A DNA stretch of 5,091 nucleotides. It comes from Bacteroidota bacterium (GTDB taxonomy: Bacteria > Bacteroidota > Ignavibacteria > UBA10030 > UBA6906). Under the pieces are notes generated by a model, which saw only the letters and a list, made by a program, of their open reading frames with translations, was not told where the DNA came from and made no database searches. This document shows positions 1-5,091 of this stretch, one piece after another. The translations under genes and the position numbers were made by a program. The stretch spans positions 677 through 5,767 of the forward strand of contig DPLS01000330.1 in NCBI GenBank assembly GCA_003541875.1. The letters run 5' to 3'. Each line of letters begins with the position of its first letter. Within the stretch, counting starts at the first letter, position 1.

Positions 1-943
1 GATGTTCCGGCGCGAGCACCATGTATGTCGCACCAAAAACTGTATCGGGACGGGTCGTAAATACACGCACAGCATTCCCCTGGCCCTTCACAGGAAAATC
101 AATCTCCGCCCCTTCTGAGCGGCCGATCCAGTTCTTCTGCTGGTCCATCGTGGATTGTGGCCAATCGAGCTCGTTTGCATCATCGAGGAGTCGTTCGGCA
201 TATGCCGTTATCCTCATCATCCATTGGCGCATCGGACGACGCTCGACGGTGTAGCCTTTCTCTGTCCACTCGGCGACCTCCTCATTTGCAAGGACTGTAC
301 CCAATGCCTCGCACCAGTTAACCGGTATCTCTGCAATGTAGCATAGTCGGAATCGAGCAAGGAAATCATGTTGTTGCTTCTTGCTCTTCTTCCTCCACTC
401 CTGAGCACTGAAACGATCCTCAAGGGGCAGATCGTTCGTCCCGTATTGCTCAAGTTCGGCGACAAGCTCTTTGATGGGCCTTGCCTTTCGAGCGCGTGGG
501 TCAAACCACGAATTGTAGATCTGAAGGAAGATCCACTGCGTCCACTTGTAGTACTTCGGATCGGTAGTATCGACTTCCCTGTCCCAGTCATAGCCCAACC
601 CGAGCATCTTGATCTGACGCCGGAAGGTTATGATGTTTTGCTCCGTGGTGATGCGCGGATGGATATTCGTCTGCATCGCGTAGCGTTCAGCGGGAAGACC
701 GAATGCATCCCACCCAATTGGGTGGAGGACATTCTGGCCTTTCATTCGTCTGTAGCGACAGAGTATGTCAGTGGCCGTGTAGCCTTCAGGATGGCCGACA
801 TGCAAACCGGCACCCGAAGGATACGGGAACATATCCAAGACATACACTTTGGGCACGTCTTTGCGTTGCTCCGTGCGGAACGTTCTATTCTGCTCCCAGT
901 ACTGCTGCCACTTCGGTTCTATTTGCTGAAACGGGTACGCCAT
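1..943 (-). CDS. leuS: Leucyl-tRNA synthetase, N-terminal 314 codons (runs off the left edge)
   Basis: Class I aminoacyl-tRNA synthetase that charges tRNA-Leu with leucine in the cytoplasm. The minus-strand reading gives [18 protein letters not shown] at the start. The catalytic HIGH motif follows as HVGH (residues 48-51), inside the typical [18 protein letters not shown] block, and then [13 protein letters not shown] (74-86). The editing (CP1) domain begins around residues 273-314, with the threonine-rich [12 protein letters not shown] stretch (296-307). Residues about 147-200 are an insertion absent from E. coli LeuRS, and the zinc-module cysteine pairs expected near residue 225 are missing; both fit the FCB-group form as I know it. 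KMSKS and the anticodon-binding domains lie beyond the window. The ATG is fixed by an in-frame TAG about 27 bases upstream with no other start between. No Shine-Dalgarno is visible. It starts 30 bases after the recombinase-like gene, so co-transcription is likely. Identification is near certain. Confidence 0.97.
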   Translation of the reverse strand, partial: MAYPFQQIEPKWQQYWEQNRTFRTEQRKDVPKVYVLDMFPYPSGAGLHVGHPEGYTATDILCRYRRMKGQNVLHPIGWDAFGLPAERYAMQTNIHPRITTEQNIITFRRQIKMLGLGYDWDREVDTTDPKYYKWTQWIFLQIYNSWFDPRARKARPIKELVAELEQYGTNDLPLEDRFSAQEWRKKSKKQQHDFLARFRLCYIAEIPVNWCEALGTVLANEEVAEWTEKGYTVERRPMRQWMMRITAYAERLLDDANELDWPQSTMDQQKNWIGRSEGAEIDFPVKGQGNAVRVFTTRPDTVFGATYMVLAPEH

Positions 944-973
944 AGAAAAGCTGATAGTGATCGTTGCATCAAG

Positions 974-1876
974 CTAGATCGCTGCGCGACTTTGGTCCAT
1001 GTACTTCACAGCCCTTGCAAGGCTCCTGATTCTCATTCGATATCTGATCTCATCTACTGATGCACCAGACCTCGCCATCTGTCTGCCGGCGGTATTTCTC
1101 AAGACATGAGGTGAGATATCGCGGGTTCCACCATCCCTGATGCCGGCCAATTCCAGATATTGGTTGATGCGCTCCCGAATACCCCGCACTGACATTCGCA
1201 TGCCCCGCGTTCTATTGCCATCACTCAGAAACAAGGGCTGACTTGGTAGGACGTTGCTCCTTAACGCGAGATAGTCATTCAAGAGCGTTATCATGTCATC
1301 TCGAAGAACGACTCGGCTTTCTCTCCCTCTACTCTGGAGTCTCAGCACACCACCGCCCGCGATGACGACATAGTCCTTCACATTCGCTCTGACGAGTTCA
1401 GACTCCGACACGCCATATTGAACCATGAGCCGCAGGATGACAAGGTCCCTCGTTCCACGCCGATCATTCAGATCTACTGCCGCAATCAATCTATCGACCT
1501 CAGACTCCGTAAGGACTTCACATTCTGGTGACGAACGGCCTACGGACCCGCGGACATGCCGAGCCGGATTATGCGTGAGCAATCCCTGGCCGCGGAGAAA
1601 CTCAAAGAATCCTCTTAACCCTGACAAGTAGGTCGAGACAGATGCCTGTGAGAGATTCTTCTGCTCAATCAAATAGTCTCTGTAACGGAAAACATCGGCA
1701 GTAATGAAAAGGAACTTCCGGTCCTGCTCGTACCATCGCACAAATTCTCGCAGCGCGCCTGCATACGTCGCTTGCGTTTGCGTTCTGCCGCCGTATGACG
1801 AATCCAGGAACTTCTTGATATGATCGCGAAGCTCATCAGCGGAGAACTGACTTCTTGAGAGTTGAGGAGTCTCCAT
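974..1876 (-). CDS. Xer-like tyrosine recombinase-fold protein, catalytically degenerate
   Basis: A 300-residue protein, the normal length of XerC/XerD. It has an N-terminal SAM-like core-binding domain (about 12-105, including TYAGALREFVRWYEQ and VSTYLSGLRGFFEFLRGQGLL) and a C-terminal catalytic domain (about 120-300). SPHVLR (255-260) supplies the H and second R of the catalytic set, and Y292 in VKYMDQ is at the nucleophile position. The first Arg, expected in GLRVSEL, is replaced by Ser157 in GVSESEL. The beta-hairpin (about 176-192) contains no lysine. The position nine residues before the tyrosine, usually His or Trp, is Ile283. Strand cleavage as in XerC/D therefore seems doubtful; it may act as a DNA-binding or structural partner, or be an orphan recombinase in decay, although the frame is intact. 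I chose the ATG at 1876, which gives standard length and leaves a leader after the predicted promoter; a GTG at 1903 would add nine residues. Fold certain, function unknown. Confidence 0.88.
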   Translation of the reverse strand: METPQLSRSQFSADELRDHIKKFLDSSYGGRTQTQATYAGALREFVRWYEQDRKFLFITADVFRYRDYLIEQKNLSQASVSTYLSGLRGFFEFLRGQGLLTHNPARHVRGSVGRSSPECEVLTESEVDRLIAAVDLNDRRGTRDLVILRLMVQYGVSESELVRANVKDYVVIAGGGVLRLQSRGRESRVVLRDDMITLLNDYLALRSNVLPSQPLFLSDGNRTRGMRMSVRGIRERINQYLELAGIRDGGTRDISPHVLRNTAGRQMARSGASVDEIRYRMRIRSLARAVKYMDQSRAAI

Positions 1877-1921
1877 TCGTCGAGGACAATGGGAAAACGG
1901 CACGGAACCGCGTCGCCGAGT

Positions 1922-1931
1922 GTAAATTTAC
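1922..1931. promoter_or_regulatory. Perfect 10-base palindrome over the predicted -10 element
   Basis: GTAAATTTAC is its own reverse complement and covers the whole predicted -10 hexamer (1925-1930). A symmetric site in this place could be an operator for a dimeric repressor. It is short and AT-rich, and no second copy was noticed in the window, so it may simply be a chance symmetry. Confidence 0.2.
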
Positions 1932-1953
1932 CCAATTAACCGTTCACAATCAA
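1925..1953 (-). promoter_or_regulatory. Predicted sigma70-like promoter for the recombinase-like gene and leuS
   Basis: On the minus strand TTGATT (1948-1953) is separated by exactly 17 bases from TAAATT (1925-1930), each matching four of six bases of the -35 and -10 consensus. The expected transcription start is near 1918, about 42 bases before the ATG at 1876. It lies in the only gap longer than 30 bases in the window, and the sequence here is more AT-rich than its surroundings. Hits at this level occur by chance, and FCB bacteria may use different consensus elements, so confidence is modest. Confidence 0.45.
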
Positions 1954-1983
1954 CAGAACGAGGAAGGGAGGAAAGCGGATGGA

Positions 1984-3732
1984 CTAGTGGACTTTCACCA
2001 CCATCATTGTGATGTCGTCCGATTGCGCCGCACCTTTGGTGTGGTGCAGCACGTCTTTGTAGATTGCATCGGTGATCTCTTGCGCGGTGCAATGGCGAAC
2101 CGACGGGAGGAGCGCTTCCAATCGGGACTCGCCATACTCAACAGCATCCTTGTTCATGGCTTCGCTCACCCCATCCGTGAACAACACGAGGAGATCACCC
2201 GGTTTCAATTGAGTGACCTCTTGTTCATACGGCACCTCGGTTCTCAGGACGCCGAGGATCATGCCGCCCTTGTCAAGCCGTATCGATGTGCCGTCACTTC
2301 GCAGGAGAATGGGATAGTTGTGGCCGGCGTTCACATACGTGAGCGTTCGTGATCGATCATCAATCACTCCCCAAAAGAACGTGACAAACTTATTCCCCCC
2401 TGTGTTCCGACACATCAGATCGTTCACGCGCTGTGTGAATTCGCTGAGTGAAAGATCGAGCGGGGCGAGAGCCCTGATGGTGGCTTGAAGATTCGCCATG
2501 AGCAACGCCGCCGGTGTTCCCTTTCCGGAGACGTCTCCAATTGCGATGATGTGGCGGTGTTGGTCTACCGAGAGTACGTCATAATAATCTCCACCGACCT
2601 GCTTAGAGGATATGTTTGTCGCAGCGATTTCGATGCCTGGAATCGCAGGGATGACATCGGGCAGGAGTCCTTTCTGGATCTCACGAGCGATCAGGAGTTC
2701 GTCCTCAAGCTTCTGTTTCTCGATGGCCTCTTGAAAGAGACGGGCGTTTTCAAGGGAGATGACTGCGAGATTCACAAGTGACGAAAGGAACTCGAGATCA
2801 ACCGGACTAAACACTTCCCTGCTCAGCTTCTCGCCCAGAAGTACCAGTCCCTTTGTTTGACCCTGCGTCTGCATGGGTACGACCACGCGTAGCCCGAGCG
2901 CGAGGAGCGCCTCACGGAGGTCGACATCATGTTTCACAACAAGATCATCCACGCAGGTTGCAGCCTTGACCGAAGCGAGCTTCATCAACAGTTCACCTTG
3001 CGGAGCAGGCCCATCAAGGCGCGATGCCGCCACTTTCATGTCAGAGCCATCACGCAGACAGATGAGATACCGGTTCACTCCGATTTGACCAAGCAAGGAC
3101 AAGACAAGAAGGCGGACCAGCTTGTCCGGGTCGAGCAACGCCCCAAATTCCTTACCAAGATCGAACAGCGTGTTGAGTTCCTGTATTTTTCTGTCCAGCT
3201 TTCGATTCACCTGTTGAATCTCACTCACCGTCCTGCTTTTCTCGACAGCTGTTGCAGAGATGTTGGCAAGCGAGCGGAGATAGGTCTCTTCCATTGTTGT
3301 GAGTTTCTTGCCGGAGAAACGCTCGCTAAATCCGAGCAAGCCAATTGGCCGCTCGGCGATGAACATCGGGAGAAGAATATGGACGCCGTGCTTTTTGAGG
3401 GATGCCAGCCAAGGGTACTGAGAGACCCTTAGTTTGTCAACATAGAACAGTGACTGCGGAATCCGCTTGATCGTCAGTTGCGCTTCTTGCAGCTCTGAGG
3501 GGAAGCCCTTTGCCGTCTCAACGACATATCGACCCTTTCCGGTCTCCAGCAACACCATACCCTTTGTGGAAAGAATCTTTCCCATGATCGTGAGAAGGAT
3601 ATGACTCAGGATGAATTTCAGATCAAGAGACGAGTTGATGACCTTGCTAAACTCGAACAGGGCGGTGTGCTCGAAGTGACTCTCGTAGGTGGGACTATCT
3701 TGTGAGGAACTTGTGCGGCGGGTACGGGGCAT
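1984..3732 (-). CDS. GAF-GAF-SpoIIE (PP2C-type) serine phosphatase, RsbU-like
   Basis: A 582-residue soluble protein with no membrane segment or signal peptide. In order it shows a polar N-terminus (1-20), a first GAF-like domain (about 22-165), a coiled-coil linker (about 166-187), a second GAF-like domain (about 188-335), a second helical linker ending in the family-typical LIAREIQKGLLP (347-358), and a SpoIIE/PP2C_SIG domain (about 365-582). Metal-ligand acidic motifs are all present: GGDYYD (380-385), GDVSGKG (399-405), FTDGVSEA (518-525) and SDDIT (571-575). The family-typical NAGHNYPILL (468-477) is also intact, so the enzyme should be active. By family knowledge it dephosphorylates the phosphoserine of a STAS anti-anti-sigma protein; the natural substrate is the STAS protein two genes upstream. 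The GAF domains would sense a ligand or cellular state, and I cannot tell which. The ATG at 3732 is 18 bases after the kinase stop, with no clear Shine-Dalgarno. Domain calls are strong; the substrate is inferred from context. Confidence 0.95.
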   Translation of the reverse strand: MPRTRRTSSSQDSPTYESHFEHTALFEFSKVINSSLDLKFILSHILLTIMGKILSTKGMVLLETGKGRYVVETAKGFPSELQEAQLTIKRIPQSLFYVDKLRVSQYPWLASLKKHGVHILLPMFIAERPIGLLGFSERFSGKKLTTMEETYLRSLANISATAVEKSRTVSEIQQVNRKLDRKIQELNTLFDLGKEFGALLDPDKLVRLLVLSLLGQIGVNRYLICLRDGSDMKVAASRLDGPAPQGELLMKLASVKAATCVDDLVVKHDVDLREALLALGLRVVVPMQTQGQTKGLVLLGEKLSREVFSPVDLEFLSSLVNLAVISLENARLFQEAIEKQKLEDELLIAREIQKGLLPDVIPAIPGIEIAATNISSKQVGGDYYDVLSVDQHRHIIAIGDVSGKGTPAALLMANLQATIRALAPLDLSLSEFTQRVNDLMCRNTGGNKFVTFFWGVIDDRSRTLTYVNAGHNYPILLRSDGTSIRLDKGGMILGVLRTEVPYEQEVTQLKPGDLLVLFTDGVSEAMNKDAVEYGESRLEALLPSVRHCTAQEITDAIYKDVLHHTKGAAQSDDITMMVVKVH

Positions 3733-3750
3733 GGCGTGGGGTACACTACG

Positions 3751-4170
3751 TCATGGAGTGAGATATTTGATTAGACGAACCTCATTAGGCTTTCCGGGTT
3801 CAAAGTTGTACTCGACCTTGTCCATCAGGCTTTTCATGAGGTACACGCCCAGACCGCCACGGCGGAAATGAGAGAGATACTCTTTCATATCTGGCGGTTG
3901 AAAGCCGGACGGATCGAAGCGTTTGCCGGTATCGCGAATCGAAACCTCGAAGGTCCCGTTGCCCCTCTGTACCGTTACAGTAAGCGTCTTATCGGGCTCG
4001 AACTTGTAGGCATGCTTGATCACGTTCGTGCACGCCTCATCGACAGCGAGGGCAATCTTGCTGATCTCTTCGTCGCCGAAACCAAATTCCCTTGCCGCTG
4101 CTGACACAAAGTCGCGCACAGCAATCAGTCGTTCGGTCTTGCTTTCGATATGAAGTGTTTCAGTCTTCAC
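3751..4170 (-). CDS. Anti-sigma-like serine kinase, HATPase_c family (RsbW/SpoIIAB-like)
   Basis: A 139-residue GHKL-fold ATPase, the usual length for stand-alone RsbW-type proteins. The N-box is DEACTNVIKHAY (44-55), with Glu45 and Asn49 as the expected catalytic base and magnesium ligand. The G1 box is DTGKRFDP (80-87) and the G2 box RRGGLGVYLMKSLMD (103-117). All key ATP-site residues are present, so it should be an active kinase. In such switches it phosphorylates a serine of the STAS partner and, when free, binds and silences a sigma factor or another target; which target applies here is unknown. The start is a GTG: an in-frame TAG lies ten codons upstream and no ATG intervenes. No Shine-Dalgarno is visible ahead of it. 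It sits 27 bases after the STAS gene and 18 bases before the GAF-SpoIIE gene, in the order typical of partner-switching operons. Confidence 0.94.
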   Translation of the reverse strand: MKTETLHIESKTERLIAVRDFVSAAAREFGFGDEEISKIALAVDEACTNVIKHAYKFEPDKTLTVTVQRGNGTFEVSIRDTGKRFDPSGFQPPDMKEYLSHFRRGGLGVYLMKSLMDKVEYNFEPGKPNEVRLIKYLTP

Positions 4171-4183
4171 TGGTCTTGGCGTT

Positions 4184-4197
4184 GGATGAAACCATCC
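4184..4197 (-). other. Small inverted repeat between the STAS and kinase genes
   Basis: The minus strand reads GGATG-GTTT-CATCC, a perfect five-base stem with a four-base loop. It begins immediately after the TAG stop of the STAS gene and ends 13 bases before the kinase GTG. There is no T-run after it, so it is not a standard terminator. It could affect translation of the kinase, protect the transcript, or be chance. Confidence 0.3.
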
Positions 4198-4554
4198 CTA
4201 CTTCGTCTTGTCCACAAACTTTCGCAGGGCCTCTCGCTCCTCTTTGAAGATCTCATAGAGGAGGGGAAACCCAAGCAGGTCGAAAACATTGTATACCTTT
4301 GGCGACATGTTCGAGAGTTTGATGTCACCCTGATTTTTCCTGACATCCTCGATGTATGCCATGAACACCCCAAGTCCCGCGCTACTTATATACGAGAGAT
4401 CTTTGCAGTTGACCACAATCCTGTATCGATTGGAGGTCAAGAGGTTGGTGAATGCCTCCTCCAGTTTTGGAGCTGTGTGAGCGTCCAGGTATCCTTTGAG
4501 CTCGAGTACATGGATTCCTTCCGTCTCTCGGACTCCAATTTTGAATTCACTCAT
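4198..4554 (-). CDS. STAS-domain anti-anti-sigma factor (RsbV/SpoIIAA-like)
   Basis: A 118-residue single-domain protein, the family's typical size. It begins MSEFKIGVRETEGIHVLELK, then GYLDAHTAPKLEEAF (21-35), the first half of a STAS fold. The conserved loop is DLSYISSAGLGVF (52-64). Ser58 aligns with the phosphorylated serine of SpoIIAA (Ser58 in DSSGLG), so the switch residue is kept; Ser57 stands where Asp is common and Ala59 where Ser is common. By family knowledge the unphosphorylated form binds the kinase and releases its target, and phosphorylation breaks that complex. The start is decided by GGAGGA six bases ahead of the ATG; longer readings in the same frame overlap the upstream gene and add no domain sequence. 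It is flanked by a phosphatase gene (13 bases upstream) and the kinase gene (27 bases downstream). Confidence 0.95.
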   Translation of the reverse strand: MSEFKIGVRETEGIHVLELKGYLDAHTAPKLEEAFTNLLTSNRYRIVVNCKDLSYISSAGLGVFMAYIEDVRKNQGDIKLSNMSPKVYNVFDLLGFPLLYEIFKEEREALRKFVDKTK

Positions 4555-4560
4555 GAGTAA

Positions 4561-4566
4561 TCCTCC
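4561..4566 (-). promoter_or_regulatory. Strong Shine-Dalgarno of the STAS gene
   Basis: GGAGGA on the minus strand lies one base after the TAA stop of the upstream phosphatase gene and six bases before the STAS ATG at 4554. It is the only clear ribosome-binding site in the window and fixes the STAS start. It suggests that this protein is translated more strongly than its neighbours. Confidence 0.85.
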
Positions 4567-4567
4567 A

Positions 4568-5091
4568 TTACGAAACTTCGACCTGTTGCCCGTTGCTGTT
4601 CCCACGCCACTTAAGAATCACAAGCGTGAGGTCATCGTGACTGGCCTGTTGCTCGGTAAATGCTTTGACCGCACCGAGCACATGCTCCTTAATTTCAATT
4701 GCCGGTTGTTCTCGCGCCTGCAACACCGACTCCATCAGTCGCTCATACCCAAATTCCTCGTCGCCACACCGGGCTTCCGTAACACCATCCGTGTAGAGCA
4801 CGAGCACGTCCCCTTTGTGTAGTTGAATTGCCTCCTCTTCGATAGATGAAGAGAACACATCGCCAAGTCCCAAACCGATTCCCATTCCCTTTGGCCGGAC
4901 ATAACTCCCTTTGTGGCGAGACACGAGAAGGGGAGGACAATGTCCTGCCCGTACCATCAATACCTTCCCACTGTCCGTGTCAAGGATGGCGTAGATGACG
5001 CTGATAAACGAGCGCTTGTCAAACGAGCCGAGCAGTGCCTCGTTCGCCTTCACGATGAAGGCCTTTGGCGAGCGATGCAACCTGCTCAGAG
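4568..5091 (-). CDS. SpoIIE (PP2C-type) phosphatase, C-terminal part (5' end beyond the right edge)
   Basis: The open frame continues through the right edge with no stop, so only about the last 173 residues are seen; the TTG at 5080 is internal to the domain and not a start. The visible part is the second half of a SpoIIE/PP2C_SIG domain: SFISVIYAILD, then RAGHCPPLL (the counterpart of NAGHNPPLL), then KGDVLVLYTDGVTEA near 4770-4815 with a metal-ligand Asp, and SHDDLTLVILKW near 4620-4645 with the last Asp pair. These motifs look intact, so the enzyme is probably active; the first metal motifs and any sensor domain are outside. It ends with a polar tail (GNSNGQQVEVS) and its TAA stop is 13 bases from the STAS ATG. 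It probably dephosphorylates that STAS protein. It differs clearly in sequence from the downstream GAF-SpoIIE protein, so it is not a recent tandem copy. Confidence 0.93.
   Translation of the reverse strand, partial: LSRLHRSPKAFIVKANEALLGSFDKRSFISVIYAILDTDSGKVLMVRAGHCPPLLVSRHKGSYVRPKGMGIGLGLGDVFSSSIEEEAIQLHKGDVLVLYTDGVTEARCGDEEFGYERLMESVLQAREQPAIEIKEHVLGAVKAFTEQQASHDDLTLVILKWRGNSNGQQVEVS

Larger units (their letters stand above)
1877..1983. other. 107-base intergenic gap between the GAF-SpoIIE phosphatase gene and the recombinase-like gene
   Basis: This is the longest non-coding stretch in the window. After the phosphatase TAG stop, the minus strand has a pyrimidine-rich run (about 1954-1975) with no stem-loop followed by a T tract, so no intrinsic terminator is recognisable. 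The rest holds the predicted promoter and the 5' leader of the next gene. It marks the likely boundary between the signalling cluster and the recombinase-leuS unit, though read-through cannot be excluded. Confidence 0.6.

Noticed and set aside
368..1060. 230-codon open frame on the plus strand opposite leuS
   Set aside because: The opposite strand encodes an unmistakable LeuRS N-terminus over nearly all of it. The plus-strand product has no recognisable domain and is explained as an antisense shadow.
974..1876. Recombinase-like gene as the integrase of a mobile element
   Set aside because: No att-like direct repeats, tRNA gene, terminal inverted repeats or cargo genes were seen around it. 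It lacks key catalytic residues and sits directly before leuS, which looks like a stable chromosomal setting.
1877..1903. GTG start at 1903 extending the recombinase-like protein by nine residues
   Set aside because: There is no Shine-Dalgarno, the start would lie only about 15 bases from the predicted transcription start, and the extra residues add nothing to the fold. The ATG at 1876 gives the usual 300 residues. It cannot be fully excluded.
1855..2352. 165-codon plus-strand frame opposite the SpoIIE domain, with a histidine-rich segment
   Set aside because: It is antisense to the catalytic core of the GAF-SpoIIE phosphatase, whose motifs are intact. The His run is the reverse of a Val/Met codon stretch and no family is recognisable.
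2929..3432. 167-codon plus-strand frame opposite the GAF domains
   Set aside because: Shadow of the phosphatase gene. It crosses both GAF domains with no ribosome-binding site or recognisable domain.
4150..4560. 136-codon plus-strand frame opposite the STAS gene
   Set aside because: It mirrors a well-supported STAS protein with its own strong Shine-Dalgarno; no independent support.
4555..4605. Longer STAS reading starting inside the upstream phosphatase gene
   Set aside because: The extra 17 residues match no STAS sequence, and the GGAGGA six bases from the ATG at 4554 decides the start.

Overview
All six genes in this window lie on the minus strand, so transcription runs from the high to the low coordinates. 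The best clue to the host is the leucyl-tRNA synthetase. Between its HIGH half and its editing domain it carries an inserted segment of the kind I recall from Bacteroidota and relatives, and it lacks the Cys pairs of the zinc module found in E. coli-type enzymes. I infer a member of the Bacteroidota/Chlorobiota/Ignavibacteriota (FCB) group, possibly uncultivated. Only one clear Shine-Dalgarno sequence is visible, which fits that group. Phylum is moderately supported; genus is not determinable.

Region 5091-1984 (read downward) is a compact partner-switching cluster. In order it holds the C-terminal part of a SpoIIE/RsbU-type PP2C phosphatase (cut by the window edge), a STAS-domain anti-anti-sigma-like protein, an RsbW/SpoIIAB-like HATPase serine kinase, and a second phosphatase with two N-terminal GAF domains. 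Gaps are 13, 27 and 18 bases, so they are probably one transcript whose promoter lies outside the window. The expected logic is that the kinase phosphorylates the STAS protein and inactivates it, and either phosphatase dephosphorylates it. The freed STAS protein then titrates the kinase away from its target. Two phosphatases imply two signal inputs to one switch. No sigma factor or other output protein is present here.

Region 1983-1 is a separate unit. A 107-base gap contains a plausible sigma70-like promoter. It is followed by a 300-residue tyrosine recombinase-fold protein that has kept its HxLR motif and nucleophilic tyrosine but appears to have lost three other catalytic residues. Thirty bases later leuS begins; its first 314 codons run off the left edge.

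The most notable points are the catalytically degenerate Xer-like protein paired with an essential tRNA synthetase gene, and the two-phosphatase, single-antagonist-pair switch. No RNA genes, insertion sequences, CRISPR arrays or clear rho-independent terminators were seen.
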